Positions 1-5,453 of a stretch of 7,102 nucleotides of DNA are shown here, one piece after another; position 1 is the stretch's first letter; each line of letters opens with the position of its first letter. Origin of the DNA: Firmicutes bacterium UBA3936 (lineage in GTDB: Bacteria > Bacillota > Dethiobacteria > Dethiobacterales > Dethiobacteraceae); contig DGEC01000006.1 in assembly GCA_002385745.1 (NCBI GenBank), forward strand, positions 1-7,102, read 5' to 3'. Under the pieces are notes generated by a model that had not been told where the DNA came from, did not search any database, and saw only the letters and a program-made list of their open reading frames with translations. A program made the position numbers and the translations under genes.

Positions 1-198
1 AAGGAATTGGGACTTAAAGCCGAAAATATTAACAATTACGGCAGTTCCCTGGTATGGGGACATCCCCAGGCGCCCACTGTCGCCCGCCTGCTGATTGAAG
101 GCATCGAAGAAGCCGTCCTGAAAGGCGGCGGGTATGTCATGATCACCGGCTGTGCTGCCGGAGACACCAGTGCGACGCTTATTCTCAAAGTCGGCTAG
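1..198 (+). CDS. Thiolase family protein (acetyl-CoA acetyltransferase-like), C-terminal fragment
   Basis: Only the last 65 codons are inside the window, in frame from base 1 to a TAG stop. Visible is the thiolase C-terminal domain: a GHP motif (His codon at 61-63, the family's catalytic histidine) and a GCAAGDTSA motif (Cys codon at 151-153, the position of the second catalytic cysteine, normally in a CxG context), then a closing beta strand (TLILKV). Thiolases condense or cleave acyl-CoA in fatty acid, butyrate or aromatic degradation pathways; the substrate cannot be told from this piece. The segment before GHP (NNYGSSLVW) and after it (QAPTVAR) departs from the common NxxGGAxAxGHPxGASGAR pattern, which suggests a divergent thiolase-like subfamily rather than a housekeeping AtoB. 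A perfect terminator hairpin starts 13 bases after the stop. Confidence 0.85.
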   Translation, partial: KELGLKAENINNYGSSLVWGHPQAPTVARLLIEGIEEAVLKGGGYVMITGCAAGDTSATLILKVG

Positions 199-210
199 GC
201 CAAAATATTA

Positions 211-244
211 AAGAGCGCCGGGCTTTTGCCCGGCGCTCTTTTAA
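211..244. terminator. Bidirectional Rho-independent terminator between convergent genes
   Basis: A perfect 13-bp stem, AAGAGCGCCGGGC (211-223) with GCCCGGCGCTCTT (228-240), closes a TTTT loop. It is followed by TTTAAT on the plus strand and, read on the minus strand, by TTTAATATTTT. It lies between the end of the thiolase gene (+) and the end of the GNAT gene (-), so it can serve both. Confidence 0.93.
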
Positions 245-258
245 TAAGCCGGTAGAAA

Positions 259-714
259 TTATTCCAGGTCAATAATAAGGGCGCTTTCCCCGCAGTTGGG
301 GAACTGGGGGCAATTGACGCATTCCTTCCAGACTTTTTGCGGCAAATCTTCTTTATTGACCAGCCGGAACCCGCATTTTTTGAAAAAGCCCGGGCTGTAT
401 GTCAGGGCGAAAACGCGGGGCAGTCCAAGCTCTTTTGCCTCCGCAAGGAAGGTGTCAACCAGTGATCTCCCCAGTCCTTGCTTTAGATGGTCAGGCGCCA
501 CGGCCAGCGCCCTGATTTCGGCCAGGTCTTCCCATAAAATGTGAAGAGAACCTGCTGCTATCAGCATGTTCTCTTTTTCTATGACAGAGAACTCGCGAAT
601 GCCTTCATAAAGGGTGGAGCGGGCCCGCGGAAGCATTTGCCCCTTATCGGCATAGTAGGTTATTAGTTTGTGGATGTCTTCAACGTCGGACATTTTTGCT
701 TTTCTGATTATCAC
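259..714 (-). CDS. GNAT N-acetyltransferase, ArgA/N-acetylglutamate synthase-like
   Basis: A single-domain GNAT acetyltransferase that transfers an acetyl group from acetyl-CoA to an amine. The core runs EIRALAVAPDHLKQGLGRSL (beta4 and the acetyl-CoA pyrophosphate loop), then PRVFALT and FFKKCGFRLV (beta5 to beta6). The closing segment VWKECVNCPQFPNCGE carries a Cys-x2-Cys-x5-Cys group. This layout resembles the short stand-alone ArgA-like acetyltransferases of Clostridia and actinobacteria (M. tuberculosis Rv2747 type), proposed to make N-acetylglutamate for arginine synthesis; the substrate here is inferred. An ATG three codons upstream (721-723) would give 154 residues, but GGGAG directly abuts it. 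The same GGGAG lies 9 bases before the GTG at 712-714, and the promoter predicts transcription starting near 730, so the GTG start (151 residues) is preferred. Downstream of the PucR gene, same strand. Confidence 0.85.
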   Translation of the reverse strand: MIIRKAKMSDVEDIHKLITYYADKGQMLPRARSTLYEGIREFSVIEKENMLIAAGSLHILWEDLAEIRALAVAPDHLKQGLGRSLVDTFLAEAKELGLPRVFALTYSPGFFKKCGFRLVNKEDLPQKVWKECVNCPQFPNCGESALIIDLE

Positions 715-736
715 TGTTACCATCTCCCATAAACCA

Positions 737-765
737 ACTATACAATGCTAAGCAGACCCAGTCAA
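737..765 (-). promoter_or_regulatory. Sigma-A promoter of the GNAT gene
   Basis: On the minus strand TTGACT (760-765) and TATAGT (737-742) are separated by exactly 17 bases. Transcription would start near 730, giving a leader of only about 15 bases before the GTG start at 714. It begins about 18 bases after the PucR stop codon, and no terminator hairpin is visible between, so read-through from the PucR gene is also possible. Confidence 0.8.
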
Positions 766-782
766 GGAGCAGTTGCAATTGT

Positions 783-2396
783 CTAGATAAGATAAGGGGT
801 TTCTTCCGGGATTTTAACTTTCTGAAAATAATCGACAAAGCTTATTCTATGATAATTTTCCAATGCCAAAAAAGTTAACTTGCATTTCAGCATGGTGTTG
901 TTGTCATTTAAATCGGCTTCAAGCATTTCAGATATTTTCTGCAAACGATACTTCATGGTGTTATAATGCAGGTGCATTGCCTGGGCGGTAGCCTGGATAT
1001 CGCCGTTGTGCTGCAGGTATGTGTAAAGGCTGACGGCGTAATTGCTGGACTTTTCTTTATCTCTGAGGATAATCTCCAGCACTCGCGGATGACAGATATT
1101 TTTCAGGTTGTCATGTTCCAGGATGGAGTCAACCAGGTAGTGGAGGAAGTAGTCCTCGTAGTAGAAAAGCGGCCCCGGATGCTGCAGGTGCCGGCCGGTT
1201 TTCAAGGCATTAACGGCCTGGTCGTAGTGCAATTGAATTTCAGTAAGGCTGTTAAAGCGGCGGCTTATGCCTGCGTACAAGCTGTGGGTTTTCAGCAGGG
1301 AGATAAAAGACTCCAGCTTGTTTTGGGGCAGCAAATACCGGTTGTTCTTTTCACATTCCGTTACCACCAGCACATTCCCCTTGTAAATAACGCTGATGCT
1401 CCCGACAAAAAAGTTTTGCATCAGTGTTTTTACAAAAAACATTTTTTCGGCCGAATCAAATATTTCACCGGCATGGAGGTAGATTAGACAGATATCATTA
1501 AAGAAGTTCAGCTGGAAATTGCTTGTTTTTTCTTCGATATACTTCTCATCGTAATTGTTTTTCAAAAGTTCAATAATAAATGATTCCACAGGGGTGTTTG
1601 CGACAACCAGTTTGTCCTGCGAATGCTGCATGATAACGGATGCTACTTCACTGATCATCGATGCCAGCTCAAGATCGGCAGAGGAGAAAGGCTTGTTTGC
1701 CGCCAAAATCGACAGGTAGGCGATATTAATTCCATTGGCATAGACCCTGCTAACGATTTGCGGGTGCTTGTGAATATTTTCATACTGAATAATAACGGGA
1801 CGGACAATGTGACTGGTCATTTCCTGCCGGAAAGAAAGGTCGTTGCCGACAGCCAGGGCAAGCCTGTCGGATACATAACCATATTTCAGGTAATGCTGCC
1901 ATTCCGGTTCATCGAGGGTTTCATCCCAGCCGGCATGGGCGAGCAGGTGGTGGGTGGCATCGGTAAGCATGACGGGATTGCCCAGGATTTCATAGCTGAT
2001 GTTCAGTATTTCCTGAATGTTTTTCCCTTCTGCCAGGGCTTGCAGAAGCTTCTTGCCCGATTCGCCAATATATTCCCGGACTGCAAAAAGATCCTGCAGG
2101 TTGTTGATAATATCTTCCAAGCCATGCCCGGGTTCAAGGAGAATATAGTTAATCAGATGGCTGCTGTGCAGGACGGCGGGCAACTCCGCGTCCGCGAGCA
2201 GGAGAAAACTTACTTTTCCTTTAATATTCTGGAGCGGCGGCAGGTTGGATATTTTACCGACATACAAATAATCTGTACGGAAGCTGTCAAAGTTTTTATT
2301 AAAAAGCTTGAATGAAACCAGCTTGCTATCATGAGCGATTTTTTTTGCAGGGTCATAAACAGCAAATGCGGCTGCGGCATCATTAATGCTGATCAT
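783..2396 (-). CDS. PucR/CdaR-family transcriptional regulator
   Basis: 537-residue cytoplasmic regulator. The C-terminus is the PucR-type helix-turn-helix: LQHNGDIQATAQAMHLHYNT followed by MKYRLQKISEMLEADLND (about residues 461-498), matching the family pattern in which a tyrosine-rich N-T-x-x-Y-R-L-x-K-I segment forms the recognition region. Residues about 295-405 (from DICLIYLHAG through SLYAGISRRF to HYDQAVNAL) fit the degenerate GGDEF-like domain common in CdaR/PucR proteins. Residues about 120-265 look like a GAF-type sensory region (ILGNPVMLTDATHHLLA and later VRPVIIQ, IAYLSILAA). The N-terminal 110 residues contain no motif I recognise. Such proteins usually control catabolism of purines, sugar acids or amino acids in response to a ligand; the target here is unknown. 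The ATG start has GGGGG 7 bases upstream (2403-2407) and its own promoter carrying palindromes. Confidence 0.9.
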   Translation of the reverse strand: MISINDAAAAFAVYDPAKKIAHDSKLVSFKLFNKNFDSFRTDYLYVGKISNLPPLQNIKGKVSFLLLADAELPAVLHSSHLINYILLEPGHGLEDIINNLQDLFAVREYIGESGKKLLQALAEGKNIQEILNISYEILGNPVMLTDATHHLLAHAGWDETLDEPEWQHYLKYGYVSDRLALAVGNDLSFRQEMTSHIVRPVIIQYENIHKHPQIVSRVYANGINIAYLSILAANKPFSSADLELASMISEVASVIMQHSQDKLVVANTPVESFIIELLKNNYDEKYIEEKTSNFQLNFFNDICLIYLHAGEIFDSAEKMFFVKTLMQNFFVGSISVIYKGNVLVVTECEKNNRYLLPQNKLESFISLLKTHSLYAGISRRFNSLTEIQLHYDQAVNALKTGRHLQHPGPLFYYEDYFLHYLVDSILEHDNLKNICHPRVLEIILRDKEKSSNYAVSLYTYLQHNGDIQATAQAMHLHYNTMKYRLQKISEMLEADLNDNNTMLKCKLTFLALENYHRISFVDYFQKVKIPEETPYLI

Positions 2397-2424
2397 GAAA
2401 ATACCCCCTGTTTCTTTTAAGATA

Positions 2425-2454
2425 ATTATAACATAATGTTATGTTAATTGTGAA
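2425..2454 (-). promoter_or_regulatory. Promoter of the PucR-family gene
   Basis: On the minus strand TTCACA (2449-2454) and a perfect TATAAT (2425-2430) lie 18 bases apart, with predicted transcription start near 2418, about 20 bases before the start codon. The spacer is occupied by an inverted repeat (separate entry), so the promoter is probably regulated. Confidence 0.65.
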
Positions 2455-2462
2455 TATTAACA
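2429..2462. promoter_or_regulatory. Two overlapping palindromes, candidate operator
   Basis: Palindrome 1 is TAACATAA-tg-TTATGTTA (2429-2446), 8-bp perfect arms between the -35 and -10 elements. Palindrome 2 is TGTTAAT-N7-ATTAACA (2442-2462), 7-bp perfect arms that enclose the -35 hexamer. They share TGTTA. Placement over the core promoter suggests repressor or autoregulatory binding, by the PucR-type protein or another factor; the binder is inferred. Confidence 0.5.
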
Positions 2463-2744
2463 AAAAAAATGAAGGCACTTTAGCGGAATAATATACAATA
2501 TCTCCTGCTGTCTGCAATTTTTGCCAGGTTATTCACCGGCAGGCTTCTTTATTTGCAGTATTGGCAGGCTGACCGACGCAAAATTAGTTATAAGGAAGAA
2601 CTATTCTGCCGCTTTTAATTTGTGAACAGCCACAAGGGCAGATTGGTGAACCGCGACAAGTACCATGCCAAATATTCTTAAATACTACCGTGGTAAAAAA
2701 TGTGCATTATTGTTAAATTATAAGTGCATGAAGGAACAAGCACA
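2463..2744. other. Intergenic stretch without a recognisable gene
   Basis: About 280 bases with frequent stops in all frames. Visible items are minor: a direct repeat GGCAGGCT (2538-2545 and 2563-2570), a short palindrome TACCGTGGTA (2686-2695), and an isolated TATAAT on the minus strand (2717-2722) with no good -35. I find no tRNA, riboswitch or transposon end and no convincing plus-strand promoter for the A-rich segment that follows. Confidence 0.5.
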
Positions 2745-3060
2745 GTGAAATTTGTCGAAACAGTATTGCCAGCAAACAAAGCTTTTCAAATAAAGCAACT
2801 CCACAGCAATAACCGAAATCCAAAAGCGGCAATATCCCAGAAACCGCTGCACCAGGGAACAAGTAAAAGACACAGCAGCTACACGGCAAAAATACAGAAC
2901 ATAAGCACCAGTCGCCAAAGCCAAGACACAACAGCACTGCAAAAACACTAAAGATAACAACGCAGTATTGAAACAGTCAGTCAACACAGTAACAGACACC
3001 GTAAGCAAAGAAGCAAGTTCAGAGCAGCACTCGTACTATCCGCAGCATCTCAAAACAGAA
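2745..3060 (+). other. Strongly A-rich, T-poor segment, possible untranslated RNA or small gene
   Basis: By hand count, bases 2821-3060 hold about 44% A, 27% C, 18% G and 11% T on the plus strand, unlike any neighbouring gene. Because stop codons start with T and contain A, such skew opens reading frames on both strands, so open frames here are weak evidence of coding. The best plus-strand candidate is GTG 2745 to TAA 2951 (68 residues, Gln/Lys/Ser/Thr-rich), with AAGGA 9 bases upstream (2731-2735); I recognise no family. A second frame from 2968 runs through the terminator hairpin and is unlikely to be real. The segment ends at a strong terminator oriented to stop plus-strand transcription, which hints at a plus-strand transcript, but no clear promoter is visible. 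It could also be non-functional DNA. Confidence 0.35.
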
Positions 3061-3070
3061 CAACGCACCG

Positions 3071-3112
3071 GTAAAAGAGCGCAAGCCAACGCTTTGCGCT
3101 CTTTTACTCTTT
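3071..3112. terminator. Strong bidirectional hairpin terminator
   Basis: GTAAAAGAGCGCAAGC (3071-3086) pairs with GCTTTGCGCTCTTTTAC (3091-3107) around a CAAC loop, with one bulged T. The plus-strand side continues TCTTTATAC. On the minus strand it lies about 28 bases after the UbiA stop codon, so it can end that operon and also any plus-strand transcript of the A-rich segment. Confidence 0.9.
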
Positions 3113-3135
3113 ATACATACTTCCCAACATACTTC

Positions 3136-4056
3136 TTAAAACCGGCTGCACAAAAGTGCGGAAACCAGCATAAAAAGCCCGGTTAGCTGGTAGATGTAGA
3201 AAGTATTGACATTAGCTCCGATAAACTCCGATATGTTGTTCAGGGCTGACGCAGCCGTCCGGACTGCCCGCACGGCAAGCGGCAGGCTGACAAAGGTAAG
3301 AAGCCAAAGCGGGTTTTTGGTCAGCAGGAATAATAGGGCCAGGGATAGGTAAGCAAGGGCGAAAAGCAAAGAATAAACCCGCAGTCCCCTGGCCTTGCCC
3401 AGGCGGACAACCCAGTTGCGCTTGTTGCAGCTTTTGTCCGCTTCATAGTCGGGATACTGGTTGATGAGCAAGATGTTTACAACCAGAAAGCCTATGGGCA
3501 GCGAAACCCAAAAAACTTCCCAGGTCAGAAAATGAGCCTGGATGACAAAGGCGCCGCTGACTATTAAGGGCCCGAATGCAATGCCGACCGCCAGCTCTCC
3601 CAGCCCCCGGTAGGCAAGTTTAAAGGGCGGCAGGCTGTAAGCGTAAGCCAGAAACAACCCTGCAGAGCCGATCCAGAAAATCTGTGCTTCCCTGCAAAAA
3701 GTAATGTACAAACCGAAGAGACTGCCGATAATCAGCATAACAACCGTAATTGCCGCCGCATCCTGCAGGTTGAGGTACCCGTTAACCAGTACACGGTTCC
3801 TCCCGCCGCTGAAAGGCGTAATATTTTCTTCCGCCACTGCCAGATCGGCTCCTGACAGGTAGTCGACCAGATCATTGGCGGCATTTTTGCCTATTTCTAT
3901 AAAATACAAACCGGCCAAACTAACCAGAAACCAGTACAGGTTAAATTGTTTTGTCATGCCGTAGGCAAGAGCGGTTCCCACCAGAAAAGGAAGGGTTGAT
4001 GTTATCCAGATTTTCGGGTAGACAAGCAGCCAGAAGCCTTTCCAGAAATTGCGCAT
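3136..4056 (-). CDS. UbiA-family prenyltransferase, MenA-like (1,4-dihydroxy-2-naphthoate type)
   Basis: 306-residue integral membrane enzyme that joins a polyprenyl diphosphate to an aromatic acceptor; by family resemblance the acceptor may be 1,4-dihydroxy-2-naphthoate in menaquinone synthesis, but no other men gene is in the window. The two Asp-rich, Mg-diphosphate-binding motifs are present: NDLVDYLSGAD (residues 61-71) and DYEADKSCNKR (203-213) followed by VVRLG. The YSLPPFKLAYRGLGE loop (140-154) is typical of the MenA branch, as is PFSGGRNRVL (81-90). About eight to nine hydrophobic segments are visible (for example 20-33, 41-55, 100-120, 126-140, 156-172, 182-199, 228-246, 250-262, 284-302). 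Start ATG has AAGGAG four bases upstream. It follows the DUF3888-like gene by 32 bases, so they are probably co-transcribed. Confidence 0.87.
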   Translation of the reverse strand: MRNFWKGFWLLVYPKIWITSTLPFLVGTALAYGMTKQFNLYWFLVSLAGLYFIEIGKNAANDLVDYLSGADLAVAEENITPFSGGRNRVLVNGYLNLQDAAAITVVMLIIGSLFGLYITFCREAQIFWIGSAGLFLAYAYSLPPFKLAYRGLGELAVGIAFGPLIVSGAFVIQAHFLTWEVFWVSLPIGFLVVNILLINQYPDYEADKSCNKRNWVVRLGKARGLRVYSLLFALAYLSLALLFLLTKNPLWLLTFVSLPLAVRAVRTAASALNNISEFIGANVNTFYIYQLTGLFMLVSALLCSRF

Positions 4057-4088
4057 TTTTCTCCTTTTGCAGGAGCATTCCGCAAACC

Positions 4089-4514
4089 TCAGGGATGCGG
4101 GAAATCCTGCAGGTGCTTAAATGAAGTCATACGGACAATGCCGTGGTTTATTTCAAAGGCAAGAACATCCTCGCCGATTTTCCGGTATCCCGCCGTATAA
4201 GGCGTCACCCTGACGGTAACGGCAAAGGAAAAGGAGTTTGTTTTGTTCAGGCGTTTTAAAGCCAAAACTTCCATTGACTGCGGCGGAATCTGCACCCCGT
4301 AGCCGTTCATTTCCTTGTAATGCCCGTTGACAGCCGTCTCTATGTACGGGTAAAGCATAGACAGCAAAAGATCATTGCTTGCATCCGTCAATTTTTCCTG
4401 CGGTTCCTGACCGGCCCCGGCAGGCTGCGATTTACCTGCAGCAAACAGCAGTACAACCGTTAACAGGGCATTGACAACCAGCAGGACTATAATGATTTCT
4501 TTGTGTCTGGTCAC
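4089..4514 (-). CDS. Membrane-anchored DUF3888-like protein of unknown function
   Basis: Small probably extracytoplasmic protein: a short basic start (MTRHKE), one hydrophobic anchor or signal segment (IIIVLLVVNALLTVVLLFAAG, roughly residues 7-27), a Pro/Gly/Gln-rich linker, and a folded part of about 100 residues. The latter holds DASNDLLLSMLYPYIETAV, FAVTVRVTPYTAGY and a closing VRMTSFKH, which resembles DUF3888 of Firmicutes (D-LLLLL-PYI ... F-V-V-V-TG ... V--FKH); the family call is from memory. An ATG nine codons upstream (4539-4541) lacks a ribosome binding site, whereas the GTG at 4512-4514 is preceded by GGTGGTG with suitable spacing, so the 141-residue form is preferred. First gene of a pair with the UbiA prenyltransferase. 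No convincing promoter was found upstream. Confidence 0.7.
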   Translation of the reverse strand: MTRHKEIIIVLLVVNALLTVVLLFAAGKSQPAGAGQEPQEKLTDASNDLLLSMLYPYIETAVNGHYKEMNGYGVQIPPQSMEVLALKRLNKTNSFSFAVTVRVTPYTAGYRKIGEDVLAFEINHGIVRMTSFKHLQDFPHP

Positions 4515-4606
4515 CGGCACCACCCCGGGGAAAAGAGGCATAACACTAGCATATCCTGTATTCCGCAGATCATACCGGAAATTCGTTGATTTTTTTCCCG
4601 ATTTTC

Positions 4607-4635
4607 CTTAATAAAACAGCCTTGTATGCTATACT
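4607..4635 (+). promoter_or_regulatory. Extended -10 promoter of the cupin transcription unit
   Basis: TATACT (4630-4635) is preceded by TGC, forming an extended -10 (TGnTATACT). The -35 position 17 bases upstream (CTTAAT, 4607-4612) is poor, as is usual for extended -10 promoters. Transcription would start near 4642, leaving a leader of about 83 bases that contains a small ORF. Confidence 0.6.
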
Positions 4636-4666
4636 AAAACCATAGATAATTTTCACAGGAGTACAC

Positions 4667-4708
4667 ATGTTGCAGTGGTGTTGTCGCCGGGCGCTCAAAT
4701 TCAAGTAA
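4667..4708 (+). CDS. Putative 13-residue leader peptide (uORF) upstream of the cupin gene
   Basis: ATG to TAA reads MLQWCCRRALKFK. A good ribosome binding site, CAGGAG (4656-4661), lies five bases before the ATG, better than chance would usually give. The peptide has a Trp-Cys-Cys-Arg-Arg run, and its stop is 16 bases before the cupin ATG, just upstream of the cupin ribosome binding site (AAGGAGG, 4712-4718). Ribosome pausing or termination there could couple or tune cupin translation, for example in response to Cys, Trp or Arg supply; that role is inference. No room exists for an attenuator hairpin between the two ORFs, so control would be translational. Could be accidental. Confidence 0.45.
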   Translation: MLQWCCRRALKFK

Positions 4709-4724
4709 ATAAAGGAGGAATGAG

Positions 4725-5180
4725 ATGTCAAAGCCGGGATTTTCAGAAAAGAATATCATAACTTATTTTGATCCGCCTTATAAGATTCCAAGGGAAGGTG
4801 AGCAGGTTTTAGATTTTACCTCGCTGCTGTGGCTGGATGAAAGAGTTACGGGAGGGAGTATGTACTCCGAATGCCACTGGGTCTGGGGTTTGAATGACAA
4901 GGCAAAACCCGGGCCGGACGTAAAAACTCATGTGCATGACTTTGATGAGGTTCTTTGCTTTATCGGCAGCAATAAAGAGGATCCTACGGACCTGGGAGCG
5001 GAAATAGAAATCTGGATTGATGGCAAGAAGTATATTATCACCAAGACTTGTATGATTTATGTCCCCCGCGGCACAAAACATTTGCCGCTCAGATTTCTCA
5101 AAATCAACAGGCCCTTTATTTTTGCCACCCACGGCAATGGTCAGTACAACGTAACGGAATACGACGGAGAACCCCGGTAG
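4725..5180 (+). CDS. Single-domain cupin protein, metal-binding
   Basis: 151-residue small beta-barrel protein. Cupin motif 1 is seen as G-PDVKT-HVH-DFDE-VLCFIG (residues 63-81), with predicted metal ligands His69, His71 and Glu75. Motif 2 is VPRGTKHLPL (113-122), giving His119 as the fourth ligand; the inter-motif spacing (about 35 residues) is long for a minimal cupin. All four ligands are present, so it probably binds Fe, Mn, Zn or Ni and could be an enzyme (dioxygenase, isomerase or lyase type) or a sensor. The Trp/Tyr-rich segment MYSECHWVWGLND (46-58) before motif 1 is distinctive but I cannot link it to a known substrate. No signal peptide; cytoplasmic. The ATG is preceded by AAGGAGG six bases upstream. 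It is a monocistronic unit, with its own promoter, leader ORF and terminator, divergent from the UbiA/DUF3888 pair. Confidence 0.85.
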   Translation: MSKPGFSEKNIITYFDPPYKIPREGEQVLDFTSLLWLDERVTGGSMYSECHWVWGLNDKAKPGPDVKTHVHDFDEVLCFIGSNKEDPTDLGAEIEIWIDGKKYIITKTCMIYVPRGTKHLPLRFLKINRPFIFATHGNGQYNVTEYDGEPR

Positions 5181-5249
5181 AACCTGTTTCATAACTGCTG
5201 ATATCCAACATGCAAACTCCTTCGCAACAGTAGAACCGCCAAAGGACTG

Positions 5250-5293
5250 AAAAGCCCTGCAAGAAACTAATATTGCTTCTTGCAGGACTTTTC
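5250..5293 (+). terminator. Rho-independent terminator of the cupin gene
   Basis: AAAAG-C-CCTGCAAGAA (5250-5265) pairs with TTCTTGCAGG-A-CTTTT (5277-5292): 10 perfect base pairs, one C/A mismatch, five more pairs, and an 11-base loop. The outer pairs are an A-tract and T-tract. It lies 70 bases after the cupin stop. Confidence 0.85.
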
Positions 5294-5338
5294 TAAAAAT
5301 ATTGCTTTTACCCGCCGCAGGCAATACCGCACTTGTGA

Positions 5339-5367
5339 TTTACAAACCCTGCAACCAATAGTATAAT
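5339..5367 (+). promoter_or_regulatory. Sigma-A promoter of the MATE gene
   Basis: TTTACA (5339-5344) and a perfect TATAAT (5362-5367) are separated by exactly 17 bases. Transcription would start near 5374, about 80 bases before the MATE ATG. The leader contains only a small hairpin, CACCTT-N5-AAGGTG (5400-5416). Confidence 0.85.
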
Positions 5368-5453
5368 AAATGCGGCTTGCGGCTTTTTCTTTTCTGCCAC
5401 ACCTTGTTCAAAGGTGCACTCCAATAATATTTGCTGCAGACGGAGGAAGAGAT

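Noticed and set aside
966..2315. Long plus-strand open frames (173 and 230 residues) opposite the PucR-family gene.
   Set aside because: Antisense shadows of a well-supported coding sequence; no family resemblance.
2641..2660. T-box-like motif (TTGGTGAACCGCG).
   Set aside because: It resembles the TGGnACCGCG bulge but has two extra bases. No antiterminator/terminator pair, specifier stem or aminoacyl-tRNA-related gene follows.
2718..3008. Minus-strand 96-residue hydrophobic, cysteine-rich open frame (11 Cys).
   Set aside because: The minus strand is T/G-rich and A-poor here, which by itself removes stop codons and produces Cys, Val, Leu and Phe codons. It has a TTG start and no ribosome binding site, and a second minus frame is open over the same bases.
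2968..3186. Plus-strand 72-residue open frame.
   Set aside because: It runs through the strong terminator hairpin and into the end of the UbiA gene, has a TTG start and no ribosome binding site.
4809..5324. Minus-strand 171-residue open frame opposite the cupin gene.
   Set aside because: It overlaps the cupin coding region and its terminator, which are clearly real on the plus strand.
5370..5453. 28-codon N-terminal extension of the MATE protein.
   Set aside because: It begins three bases after the -10 hexamer, before the predicted transcription start, and lacks a ribosome binding site; ATG 5454 has GGAGG.
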